Shown here in pieces: positions 17,146 to 25,371 of a stretch of 54,664 nucleotides of DNA. The stretch is from an uncultured Bacteroidales bacterium (GTDB lineage: Bacteria > Bacteroidota > Bacteroidia > Bacteroidales > P3), in NCBI GenBank assembly GCA_944321885.1, contig CALUNB010000013.1:1-54664 (forward strand), in the 5' to 3' direction. Positions within the stretch are counted from its first letter, which is position 1. Every line of letters starts with the position of its first letter. The translations under genes and the position numbers were made by a program. A model generated the notes under the pieces. That model saw only the letters and a list, made by a program, of their open reading frames with translations. It did not search any database and was not told the origin of the DNA.

Positions 17146-17898
17146 ATGAAAATTTTGGTAGTGAACGATGATGGGTATTTCGCCCCGGGCGTGAAACATT
17201 TGGCCCGGGTGGCCTCCAAATTCGGCCAAGTGGTGGTCGTGGCGCCGGATTCGCCCCGGTCGGGACAGTCGCATGCCGTGACTTTGGTGTCTCCCCTGCG
17301 CCTGCACGAACTCGGGCAGGAGGGCAACATCCGTTATTTCAGTTGTAGCGGGACCCCTGCCGATTGTGTGAAGCTCGCCATCAAGGTGGTTTTCGGAGGT
17401 ACGATGCCGGATTACATTTTTTCGGGTATCAACCACGGGAGCAATACGGCTTCGAACGTGGTGTATTCGGGAACGGTAGCGGGCTTGATGGAAGCAGCCC
17501 TGACCGATGTTCCCGCTGTGGCTTTTTCGCTGATGGACCATTCGTTGGATGCCGATTTCGGCCCGTTTCTGCCCTATGTGGAGCAAATCATGGGGAAATG
17601 CATCGCTTCGGGTCGCAAGGATATTTGCTGGAGCGTGAATTGCCCGGCTGTGCCTGCCGAGGATTTGAAAGGTATCAAGGTGTGCCGTTTGGCCAAGGCT
17701 TTGTGGGATGAAGACGCGGTGGAACGCCAAGACCCTGCCGGGCGCAAATACTATTGGTTGCAAGGGGATTTCATCCGTAAGGACGAGGGCCGGGATACGG
17801 ATTTGTACTATGCGGACCATGCCTATGTGACCTTGACCCCTTTGAGTTTCGATTGGACGGATTACCGGGAGCTGGAGCGGATCAAGGATTTGTTCTAA
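17146..17898 (+). CDS. surE: 5'/3'-nucleotidase SurE
   Basis: Metal-dependent phosphatase that dephosphorylates nucleoside monophosphates and, in some bacteria, short polyphosphate. The frame is open upstream, but the ATG at 17146 starts the canonical MKILVVNDDGYFAPGVKHLA, whose Asp-Asp pair binds the metal. VVVVAPDSPRSGQSHAVT, SCSGTPADCVKLAI and the INHGSNTASNVVYSGTVAGL metal and nucleotide loop follow. Length 250 is normal. It is upstream of dnaK on the same strand but separated by about 200 bases with their own signals. Confidence 0.95.
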   Translation: MKILVVNDDGYFAPGVKHLARVASKFGQVVVVAPDSPRSGQSHAVTLVSPLRLHELGQEGNIRYFSCSGTPADCVKLAIKVVFGGTMPDYIFSGINHGSNTASNVVYSGTVAGLMEAALTDVPAVAFSLMDHSLDADFGPFLPYVEQIMGKCIASGRKDICWSVNCPAVPAEDLKGIKVCRLAKALWDEDAVERQDPAGRKYYWLQGDFIRKDEGRDTDLYYADHAYVTLTPLSFDWTDYRELERIKDLF

Positions 17899-18041
17899 GC
17901 TTGCTTTGGCACCGGGCCGGTCGGGGGCCTTCGTTCCGGCGGGATGGCCTGGCGTCCGGGGGGTGACAGGAAGGCAAGTCCTGTTTCCGGGTTTGAGCGG
18001 CTTCCTGTCGTCGTGCTGCCATTCTGGCAGGGAATCGGGCG

Positions 18042-18057
18042 TGGCACGGACTTTGCC
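18042..18057 (+). promoter_or_regulatory. Sigma-54-like -24/-12 element upstream of dnaK
   Basis: TGGCACGGACTTTGCC fits the RpoN consensus TGGCAYRnnnnTTGCW at every defined position but the last. It lies 39 bases before the dnaK start codon, giving a plausible leader of about 28 bases. No housekeeping -7 element is evident in the 17899-18095 interval. A chance match cannot be excluded. Confidence 0.45.
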
Positions 18058-18095
18058 ATAGAGGAAGGCGTTCAACTTTGAAAAAACATAAAATC

Positions 18096-20021
18096 ATGGG
18101 AAAGATAATAGGTATAGACCTTGGAACGACCAATTCCTGCGTGGCTGTCATGGAAGGCAGCGAAGCCGTTGTTATCCCTAACAGCGAAGGTCATAGGACA
18201 ACTCCTTCCATTGTGGCATTTGTGGATGGCGGTGAACGTAAGGTGGGCGACCCTGCCAAACGTCAAGCCGTGACCAACCCTCATAAGACCGTGTACTCGA
18301 TCAAGCGTTTCATGGGGGAAACTTTCGACCAAGTGGCCAACGAGGTTTCGCGTGTGCCTTACAAGGTGGAACGCGGCGACAACAACACGCCCCGCGTCCG
18401 CATCGACGACCGTACTTACACGCCTCAGGAAATTTCGGCTATCATCCTGCAGAAGATGAAGAAGACGGCGGAAGATTACTTGGGTACCACCGTGACCGAA
18501 GCGGTAATTACGGTACCTGCTTATTTTAGTGATTCCCAGCGTCAAGCGACCAAGGAGGCCGGTGAAATCGCAGGTTTGACCGTAAAACGTATCATCAATG
18601 AACCTACGGCGGCGGCATTGGCTTACGGTTTGGATAAATCGCAGACCGACAAGAAGATTGCTGTTTTCGACTTGGGAGGTGGTACATTCGATATCTCCAT
18701 CTTGGAACTGGGTGACGGTGTGTTTGAAGTGAAATCGACCAACGGGGATACCCACTTGGGAGGGGATGACTTCGACCAGCGTATCATCGACTGGTTGGCC
18801 GACGAGTTCCAACGTGAAGAAGGGACCGACTTGCGCAAGGACCCGATGGCTTTGCAACGTTTGAAGGAAGCTGCCGAAAAGGCCAAGATCGAGCTTTCGA
18901 GTTCTTCAACGGCGGAAATCAACCTTCCTTACATCACGGCTGTCGGCGGCACGCCCAAGCATTTGGTAAAACAATTGAGCCGGGCCAAGTTTGAACAGAT
19001 TTGCGATGATTTGATCCAGCGCACGATTGAACCTTGTCGCAAGGCTTTGTCGGATGCAGGTTTGCAACCTTCCCAGATTGACGAAGTTATCTTGGTAGGG
19101 GGGTCCACCCGTATCCCGAAGGTGCAGGAAGTGGTGCAAAACTACTTCGGCAAGGTGCCTTCCAAGGGCGTGAACCCGGACGAAGTGGTAGCCATGGGCG
19201 CCGCAATCCAAGGGGGTGTGTTGACGGGCGAAGTGAAAGACGTGCTGTTGTTGGATGTTACCCCGCTTTCCTTGGGTATCGAAACCTTGGGAGGGGTGTT
19301 TACCAAGCTGATTGATGCCAACACGACGATTCCTACGCGCAAGAGCGAGGTGTTCAGCACGGCTACCGACAACCAGCCTTCGGTGGAAATCCATATCCTG
19401 CAAGGGGAACGTCCGATGGCCAACCAGAACAAGAGCATCGGCCGTTTCCACTTGGACGGTATTCCTGCCGCTCCGCGTGGTGTGCCTCAAATCGAGGTTA
19501 CTTTCGATATCGATGCCAATGGTATCCTGAACGTGTCGGCCAAGGACAAGGGGACAGGCAAGATGCAGCAAATCCGTATCGAGGCTTCTTCGGGCTTGAC
19601 CGATGAGGAAATCAAGCGGATGAAGGCGGAAGCCGAAGCCAACCACGATGCCGATATGAAGGCCAAGGAACAGGCCGAGAAGGTGAACGCTGCCGATGCG
19701 ATGATTTTCCAGAGCGAAAAGCAGTTGAAGGAATACGGGGACAAGATTCCGGCAGACAAGCGTTCGGCCATCGAGGCGGCTTTGAAGGAATTGAAGGATG
19801 CGATGCCTTCGAAGGACTTGGCACGGATCGATGCGGCCAACACCAAGTTGAACGAGGCTTGGCAAGCGGCTTCGCAGGAAATGTACCAGGCCCAGCAGCA
19901 GACCCAGCAGCAAGGAGGGGCTTCGCAGGCCAATCCGGGTGCAGGAGCCGGGAATGCGGGCGCTGGTGCCGGTGCAAACAACGGCGGTGTAACCGATGTC
20001 CCGTTTGAAGAAGTGAAGTAA
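18096..20021 (+). CDS. dnaK: Chaperone DnaK (Hsp70)
   Basis: ATP-dependent chaperone working with DnaJ and GrpE. The frame extends upstream through a TTG at 18078, but the ATG at 18096 gives the canonical [20 protein letters not shown]. ATPase signatures [14 protein letters not shown] ([16 protein letters not shown]) and [17 protein letters not shown] are present, as is the linker [19 protein letters not shown]. The substrate-binding domain and helical lid follow. The tail is rich in Gln, Gly and Ala and ends in DVPFEEVK, like the usual EEV(D/K)-type end. Length is 641 residues. Neither grpE nor dnaJ adjoins it, which is common in this phylum. A strong terminator follows. Confidence 0.98.
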   Translation: MGKIIGIDLGTTNSCVAVMEGSEAVVIPNSEGHRTTPSIVAFVDGGERKVGDPAKRQAVTNPHKTVYSIKRFMGETFDQVANEVSRVPYKVERGDNNTPRVRIDDRTYTPQEISAIILQKMKKTAEDYLGTTVTEAVITVPAYFSDSQRQATKEAGEIAGLTVKRIINEPTAAALAYGLDKSQTDKKIAVFDLGGGTFDISILELGDGVFEVKSTNGDTHLGGDDFDQRIIDWLADEFQREEGTDLRKDPMALQRLKEAAEKAKIELSSSSTAEINLPYITAVGGTPKHLVKQLSRAKFEQICDDLIQRTIEPCRKALSDAGLQPSQIDEVILVGGSTRIPKVQEVVQNYFGKVPSKGVNPDEVVAMGAAIQGGVLTGEVKDVLLLDVTPLSLGIETLGGVFTKLIDANTTIPTRKSEVFSTATDNQPSVEIHILQGERPMANQNKSIGRFHLDGIPAAPRGVPQIEVTFDIDANGILNVSAKDKGTGKMQQIRIEASSGLTDEEIKRMKAEAEANHDADMKAKEQAEKVNAADAMIFQSEKQLKEYGDKIPADKRSAIEAALKELKDAMPSKDLARIDAANTKLNEAWQAASQEMYQAQQQTQQQGGASQANPGAGAGNAGAGAGANNGGVTDVPFEEVK

Positions 20022-20039
20022 GTGATTTGTGTTATGGAG

Positions 20040-20079
20040 CGCGGCAGGAGGAATTCCCTCTTGCCGCGTTTTTTTTTTT
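20040..20079 (+). terminator. Rho-independent terminator after dnaK
   Basis: CGCGGCA / TGCCGCG stem extended inwards by GGAGG-AATT-CCCTC pairing, followed by eleven T. Confidence 0.93.
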
Positions 20080-20196
20080 GAAGTCGGTATTTGCCCTACT
20101 TGCGATGGGGTTTCCCTTGGGAAGGGTCGTGTCTTCTGTCCAAAATCCGGAGGGGTGATTTTCCCCTTGGGTTCCCTTTGTTTGGGAAACCTGTCT

Positions 20197-20204
20197 TAAT
20201 TTTG
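20197..20204 (+). promoter_or_regulatory. -7 promoter element of the NifU-like gene
   Basis: TAATTTTG matches TAnnTTTG. A TTTG at 20177-20180 lies 16 bases upstream, slightly closer than the usual 19. Confidence 0.5.
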
Positions 20205-20263
20205 CGGACGGGAAACGGCTTTCCGGAGCGGTTCCGGGAATTCCCCTTTCAAAAAAGAACGAT

Positions 20264-20509
20264 ATGGAAACAAAAGAAGTGGAAGCCAAGGCCGAAAAGG
20301 CCATTGTGGAAGAAATCGCGCCCGCATTGGAAAAGTCCTGCGCGGCTACAGCCTTGTTTTACGGCATGGAAGGCGGGAAAGCGAAGGTGGGTTTGCGCAC
20401 GCCTTGCGGTAATTGTCCCCGGGCGCATGCCACCATCAAGCAGAGTGTGGAAGTGGCTTTGCGCACCTTGGTGCCGGAGGTGGAGGGCGTGATTCCTTTT
20501 TACCTCTGA
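20264..20509 (+). CDS. NifU C-terminal-domain (Nfu-type) iron-sulfur protein
   Basis: 81-residue single-domain protein. The core is IAPALEKSCAATALFYGMEG followed by KAKVGLRTPCGNCPRAHATI, where CGNC is the CxxC that holds a labile [4Fe-4S] cluster between two subunits in Nfu proteins. The end VEVALRTLVPEVEGVIPFYL fits the family. Nfu proteins carry clusters from assembly scaffolds to target enzymes. The ATG at 20264 is preceded by an A-rich stretch. The gene stands alone with its own promoter. Its short form lacks the extra N-terminal domain of longer homologues. Confidence 0.82.
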   Translation: METKEVEAKAEKAIVEEIAPALEKSCAATALFYGMEGGKAKVGLRTPCGNCPRAHATIKQSVEVALRTLVPEVEGVIPFYL

Positions 20510-20625
20510 TAGGGTTCCGAGAAACCGGCAGTTTAGAAGTTTATGGTGCATGCCGTTTTTGGGCAAGGTCGGACTGGGAAAAGGTCTGTTTTGGGGTGGC
20601 TGAGGAACGGGCTTTCGTTTCATGA

Positions 20626-20657
20626 AAATCCCCCGTCACGTGTGTGGCGGGGGATTT
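20626..20657 (+). terminator. Hairpin after the NifU-like gene
   Basis: AAATCCCCCGTCAC pairs with GTGGCGGGGGATTT (one G-T) around a 4-base loop. Only a short T-stretch follows. It could stop transcription of the upstream gene. The rest of 20510-20708 shows nothing recognisable. Confidence 0.6.
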
Positions 20658-20708
20658 CGGTTATTGACGGGATGCTTCGGGGTTTCCGGGTGTCCCGTTA
20701 TGCTTTAT

Positions 20709-20900
20709 CCCAAATCGGTCATTAGGCTTCGGGCAGATTGCTCGCTTATGTCATGCAGCATGCTTCTCGCCTAGCCGAAGGCGTAGCGGGCTACGTCGAG
20801 GCGTAGCGAGGAGCAGGATGCGGACAGAAGCGGACAAGATGCCCGAAAGCACCATTTCCGCCATCGGAAACGCCCCGGCGAGCCTAATGACCGATTTGGG
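20709..20900 (+). mobile_element. Element B, copy 2 (192 bp)
   Basis: The same perfect 17-bp terminal inverted repeats as copy 1, with target duplication TTTAT at 20704-20708 and 20901-20905. The right-hand duplicate contains the stop codon of the large T9SS gene on the minus strand (TAA at 20902-20904), so the insertion struck that stop codon and restored it by duplication. The core 20749-20810 is identical to copy 1. Confidence 0.88.
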
Positions 20901-20901
20901 T

Positions 20902-23900
20902 TTATTGCAGTACAAGTTTTTGGGTGACAGCACCTTGCGCGTTTTCGAAGCGAAGCATGTAAATCCCCTTCGGCAGTGAACCGAGCTGGAATTCATGGAT
21001 GCCTGCCGTGATTTCACGCAAGAGGACTCTCTTGCCTTCGATCGTGAAGACGGAGAGGTGCCCTTCTTGTCCGACCGCTACCTGGAAGTTCCCGGAACTT
21101 GGGTTCGGCCAGATTTGCAAAGTCTTTTCCATGTCCGCCTTTTCATTGGAAGATTCCCCGAACTTGATGTACACGGTATCCGAAAAATATTCGTTGTCCA
21201 CGGCGCAGACACCGGCGTAGTGGCCTTCGTTCGCTTGCAGTTCCCCGAGGAACCATTGTTTGTATTGGGTGTTGATGACGAATTCCCCGTCGCAGAAGAC
21301 TTTGTAGTATTGGGCGTTCATATTGCCGGGCATTTCCCATGTCAACAGCCAGCCTGTATCGGTATTGTGGGCTTGGAGGTTGAGAGGGGCCGGGATTTCG
21401 CGGCCGATGGTCACGGTCCGGGTCACGGTTTCCGAAGCTCCTTTTTCATACAGGGCACGGATGCCGAGCGTATGGGTCCCGTTGGGGAGGTTCTGGAAGC
21501 TGTAGGTGGAATCGGTGGCCGGGACGGTTGCCACCAAGGAATTATCGCGGTAGATTTCGAATCCCGTGGCTTGGGCGATGGCGGCTCCATGGGAGAGGGT
21601 GTAGCTCAGGTCGTCCAGCTTGAAGAGGCTGGCGTCTTCCGATACGCAGTGGACCGCGAAATACCGGGCGTTGTCAGGCAGGACGAAGGAGTATTCATCC
21701 CAGTCTGTCGTCGTGGTCACATATTCCCCTTCGGAAACCTTGATGAAATTGCCGGGATTGTTGTCGGTGGTGGAGTAGAGTACTTGGAAACGTTCCGGGC
21801 CGCTGCCGTCGATTTCGGCCCCGCTGGCGTAGAAACGCAAGGTCCCGCCTCCATCCACGGAGTGGATCAGCCAATCGTCGTTCTTGTAGGAGAAAGCCGA
21901 AATCAGCATCTTGTTCCCGGAATGGGTGGTCCAGTACGGGTCATCGTCCACCGCAGGGGTCGATGCCGAAGGATTGAACACGAGGTAGGCGTATTTCATC
22001 TGCATGTTGGGGAAGGAAAGCCCGCCGAAATAACCTTTGTTTTTCGCCCCGTGCAATTCGTAATCGCCGATGTTTTCGATTTCCCAGTCCGGATAGGATT
22101 CAAATCCGTCACGGAAGTTCCTGTCCTGTTTCAGGCTCCAGGAGAGGTTCACCGTGTTGGGTTCCACCGTTTCCATCTTCGTGATTTCAGGCTGTTGCAA
22201 GGTGTAAGTCAAGCGCAGGCTCGTGTCTTTGTCGGCATTGACGAAGAAACTGTCCTGGACCAGGCGTTCGTGGAAATCGGTAAAGGCAATGAGGGTGTGG
22301 TACCCGTCCCGGACATGTTCCAGGGTGACTATGCCTTCCGTGTTGCTTATCCCGCTCCATACCAAGGTGTCGGACAGGGGGAACAGGCTGATTTTGACAT
22401 TGGCGAGAGGTTGGTCTTCTTCCGATTGGCAAAGGAATTGCAGGCTTCGGCCGTTTCCTACGTAACCGGCATCCAGCAGCAAGGTATCGGAAGTTCCATA
22501 GGCGTTGAACGCGAAGGCTTGCAGGTGGCAGTAGCCTTCTTGGGGAATCGTGATGCTGCCTTCTGTCTCTTGGCCGATGGCAGAGGTGGAAACCGTGTCG
22601 CAGAGGAACCAGTCGTTTTGGTCCAGGCTGTAAGCGAAAGCGATGCCTTCAAGGCTTTCCAATGCGTTGCTGTCCTGGTCGAAGGCGGGGTTGGTCCAGG
22701 ATAGGCTGATTTGCCTCGATTCGGGTTCCACCGCAATGATTTCCATTTGGGTGGGAGCCAGAGGCCAGGGGTGGAATTGGCGTTCGCTCAAGGGAAGGAC
22801 CAAATGCAGGTCTTGTTCCAGGGATAGCGTGAAATTGGTGTCGTTGTACCGGGGCGAAGCCACGTGGATTCCGTATTTGCCGGCATAGAGCGCTTCGAGC
22901 TGCAGGTTCCCTTGTGCATCGGTCAGTGTGTCGAGTTCCTTGTCCGATTCGGGGAAGAGCGGGGTGATTTGGATCCGGGCGTTGCCGATGGCTTGGTTGT
23001 TCCGGTCTTTTGTTTCCATGGAAAGGTCGAACCCGTTTCCGATGTAACCGGATTCAGCCAAGGGGGAAGCCAGGGAAAGTCCGGCTTTGTTGTAGGCATA
23101 AGCCCGGAAATACCAGAATCCTTCCTTGTCCAGGTTCATGGGAATGTTGAGTTCTTCGCCCGGGGCCGGGTTTTCCAAGGTGTCGCAAAGGAATTCCTCC
23201 AAACCGTCTTCGTTGAGGAAATTACGGTAGCGGGAGGCTTGCACGATAATGCCTTGGAGGGAGGTCAAAGGGGTGTTGTCCGCAGTTGTGGCAGGCGCTG
23301 TGAGCTGGATGTCCAGGCTTTTTGCTGCATGGTCGATGCCGCTGAGCTCGAGTCCGGCAATGGAGGCGGGGAAGTTGCGGGCCGTGATTTGTTCCAAGGC
23401 GAGGTCGTCGATGAAATAGGCATCGTCTTCACCTTCCAATTGGAATTCGACGGAGATGGTTCCGTTCTCTTCCGGGGTGTACCGGAATGTGTAGCGGGTC
23501 AGGTGGTCATATCCGGTTTCTCCTTTTTGGGGATCGAGTTCCAAAAGAAAAGAGGTGTCCCCGAACCGTACATGGAGGGGCTTTTCCGGGGCTTCGTACC
23601 AGGAGGTAGACATGACGTAATCCCAAAAGGCGTTGTACCCGGCCACGTAGAAGCTCAGTTCGTACTCGATATTGGCGAAAACCGGGAAATCGGAAAGCCG
23701 GAGCACGGAGGTGATATCTTCGATAGCCCCGTAGGAATAGGTCCCGGTCCGTACCAAGGTATAGTCTTCGGTATTGGTCCGTTTGATCCAACCTGGGCCT
23801 ACCGGCAGGATGTTTTCATTCGCTTCGTCTTCTTCGAAAGAGGTGCGGTAGGGGAAGCTGACGTTGAAGAAGGCGCATTGGGTCCGTGTGAAATTACTGT

Positions 23901-25029
23901 ACAGGCCGTTCGAGCCCTTGATCCGGAACGCATAGTGGAACGTCCCGGATGTTTCGGAGTCGGTAAAGGTCTGGCTTTGTCCGGGTTCGATATTCCGGAG
24001 CGTTTCGTGCAGGCTCATGTCGTTTTCGGTCACGCCTTTCCATACTTCGACATCGACCCTGCCTTGGATGGGTTCTCCCATCATGTCGACCGAGGGGACA
24101 TGGAAAACGAAAGTGGCTTCCCGGTAATCGGAAGGGTTCTTCACTACCCTGAGGTCCGGAATGGCTTGGGCCGGGGCTCCGCCGGGATAGTGGAACACGA
24201 ACAGTCCGGCCAATCCGGGTGTGCTGGAGATTTCGGTTGTCTTTCCGGTGGTCACGTCCACTTCGTACAGGATGTTGGCCGAACCGGCATTGACCCAGTA
24301 ACATTTGCCGGTTTCAGGGCTGAAGGTGGCACTTTGCCCGTAAACACCCATGGCTTGGTCGAGGGTGGAAACGTATTCGGCTTTGGCCGTGAGGGGGTCG
24401 ATTTGGTAGATGTTGGCGTTGTCGTTGAAGGCGTAAAGGATGCCATCGTTGTTGCAAGCCAAGGTCCGGAAGGGATTGTCTTGGAGTTCGAGCCCGTCCA
24501 CGGTGATGGTCCCGATTTTTTGGGAACTGCTGTCCGTGAGGGAAAGTTTGAGCAGTTCGTTGTTTTTGGTGATGGCGAAAAGTTCCTTGCTGACAGGATT
24601 GTATGTCATGTCGGCGCTGTTGGCTGGCAGAAGCCCGGAGGATTCGTCAATGAAGCGATAGTTCTGGGTCAAGGGTTCGTAGGCGATGTACTTGCCCACG
24701 TAATACATTCCGCCCCGGACGAGGTTGGTGATAACGTACCATTCGTTTTCGACCCAGGTCCCGGCCACGACTTCTCCCCATTCTTCGTAGTTTGTCTTGA
24801 ACGGGGATTCCAGCATGGTCCATGCGGGGTCTTCGGTGTAGATGGAAAGTACTTGGTTCAACCAATCCCGCTGGTTGTCGGAGGTGTAATTGATGTAGGC
24901 GCCAAGCCTTTCCCCTTTGCCGGCTTCCTGCCCGTTGTCTTGCGCCAGGCAAGGAACGGCGGCGAAGGCGGCCGCCAGGCAGATGATACCTTGTTGGAGA
25001 AAATGTTTCCTGTTCGTTTTCCTGTCCAT
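20902..25029 (-). CDS. Large T9SS surface protein with cleaved-adhesin domain
   Basis: 1375 residues, Sec signal peptide within the first 30 (IICLAAAFAAVPCLAQ). Residues about 100-310 read as a beta-propeller-like region (LLPANSADMTYNPVSKELFA ... LAGLFVFHYPGG). About 310-600 holds beta-sandwich domains. About 600-960 contains two successive Fn3 plus carboxypeptidase-regulatory-like units, marked by the parallel phrases GYIGNGFDL and GYVGNGRSL. About 970-1130 is a Cleaved_Adhesin-like domain (FRDGFESYPDWEIENIGD ... ISAFSYKNDDWLIHSV), as found in gingipain/hemagglutinin proteins. A further Fn3 precedes the type A T9SS sorting domain (LQIWPNPSSGNFQVAVG ... GIYMLRFENAQG). A surface adhesin role is inferred. 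It is divergent from a TPR/LuxR-like regulator. No protease catalytic motif was seen. Confidence 0.87.
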   Translation of the reverse strand: MDRKTNRKHFLQQGIICLAAAFAAVPCLAQDNGQEAGKGERLGAYINYTSDNQRDWLNQVLSIYTEDPAWTMLESPFKTNYEEWGEVVAGTWVENEWYVITNLVRGGMYYVGKYIAYEPLTQNYRFIDESSGLLPANSADMTYNPVSKELFAITKNNELLKLSLTDSSSQKIGTITVDGLELQDNPFRTLACNNDGILYAFNDNANIYQIDPLTAKAEYVSTLDQAMGVYGQSATFSPETGKCYWVNAGSANILYEVDVTTGKTTEISSTPGLAGLFVFHYPGGAPAQAIPDLRVVKNPSDYREATFVFHVPSVDMMGEPIQGRVDVEVWKGVTENDMSLHETLRNIEPGQSQTFTDSETSGTFHYAFRIKGSNGLYSNFTRTQCAFFNVSFPYRTSFEEDEANENILPVGPGWIKRTNTEDYTLVRTGTYSYGAIEDITSVLRLSDFPVFANIEYELSFYVAGYNAFWDYVMSTSWYEAPEKPLHVRFGDTSFLLELDPQKGETGYDHLTRYTFRYTPEENGTISVEFQLEGEDDAYFIDDLALEQITARNFPASIAGLELSGIDHAAKSLDIQLTAPATTADNTPLTSLQGIIVQASRYRNFLNEDGLEEFLCDTLENPAPGEELNIPMNLDKEGFWYFRAYAYNKAGLSLASPLAESGYIGNGFDLSMETKDRNNQAIGNARIQITPLFPESDKELDTLTDAQGNLQLEALYAGKYGIHVASPRYNDTNFTLSLEQDLHLVLPLSERQFHPWPLAPTQMEIIAVEPESRQISLSWTNPAFDQDSNALESLEGIAFAYSLDQNDWFLCDTVSTSAIGQETEGSITIPQEGYCHLQAFAFNAYGTSDTLLLDAGYVGNGRSLQFLCQSEEDQPLANVKISLFPLSDTLVWSGISNTEGIVTLEHVRDGYHTLIAFTDFHERLVQDSFFVNADKDTSLRLTYTLQQPEITKMETVEPNTVNLSWSLKQDRNFRDGFESYPDWEIENIGDYELHGAKNKGYFGGLSFPNMQMKYAYLVFNPSASTPAVDDDPYWTTHSGNKMLISAFSYKNDDWLIHSVDGGGTLRFYASGAEIDGSGPERFQVLYSTTDNNPGNFIKVSEGEYVTTTTDWDEYSFVLPDNARYFAVHCVSEDASLFKLDDLSYTLSHGAAIAQATGFEIYRDNSLVATVPATDSTYSFQNLPNGTHTLGIRALYEKGASETVTRTVTIGREIPAPLNLQAHNTDTGWLLTWEMPGNMNAQYYKVFCDGEFVINTQYKQWFLGELQANEGHYAGVCAVDNEYFSDTVYIKFGESSNEKADMEKTLQIWPNPSSGNFQVAVGQEGHLSVFTIEGKRVLLREITAGIHEFQLGSLPKGIYMLRFENAQGAVTQKLVLQ

Positions 25030-25113
25030 GATTAAGAGTTTTGATGGGTTATGGGTTTTTGTTGCCTACAAAGAAAAACCGGTTTGTATTGTTTTGGAAA
25101 TTCTATGCCCCTA

Positions 25114-25121
25114 CAAAGCTA
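25114..25121 (-). promoter_or_regulatory. -7 element of the large T9SS gene
   Basis: The minus strand reads TAGCTTTG, an exact TAnnTTTG, about 85 bases before the start codon at 25029. No -33 TTTG at the usual spacing. It lies in the divergent intergenic region 25030-25371. Confidence 0.45.
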
Positions 25122-25249
25122 CATGGGATAAGAAAAACGTATACGACAATACCTCTTTTTCTTTCTTTAAATTGCTTTTAATTATTGTTTTGATTGCTTT
25201 TTGAAGTGGTTTGGATGGAGGAAAAGACGTAGTTTTCCATGCTTTTGCC

Positions 25250-25257
25250 TATCTTTG
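25250..25257 (+). promoter_or_regulatory. -7 element of the TPR/LuxR-like regulator
   Basis: TATCTTTG, an exact match to TAnnTTTG, with a leader of about 110 bases to the ATG at 25372. It lies inside the upstream extension of the open frame, which argues for the downstream start. Nothing else is recognisable in 25030-25371. Confidence 0.55.
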
Positions 25258-25371
25258 TCGGAAGCGGGCACCGCCGGTTTCCGGACAGGTGGCCGATGGG
25301 GTACCGGGGAAAATCCTGTCGGGGGGCTGGTGGGATGGTATGGTTTTGTGGTAGCGTTTGTTTTATTGAAA

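Noticed and set aside
22864..25035. 723-codon plus-strand frame opposite the large T9SS gene
   Set aside because: Shadow of a GC-rich gene; the minus-strand frame has a signal peptide, Fn3-type repeats and a T9SS sorting domain, while this one has no domain.
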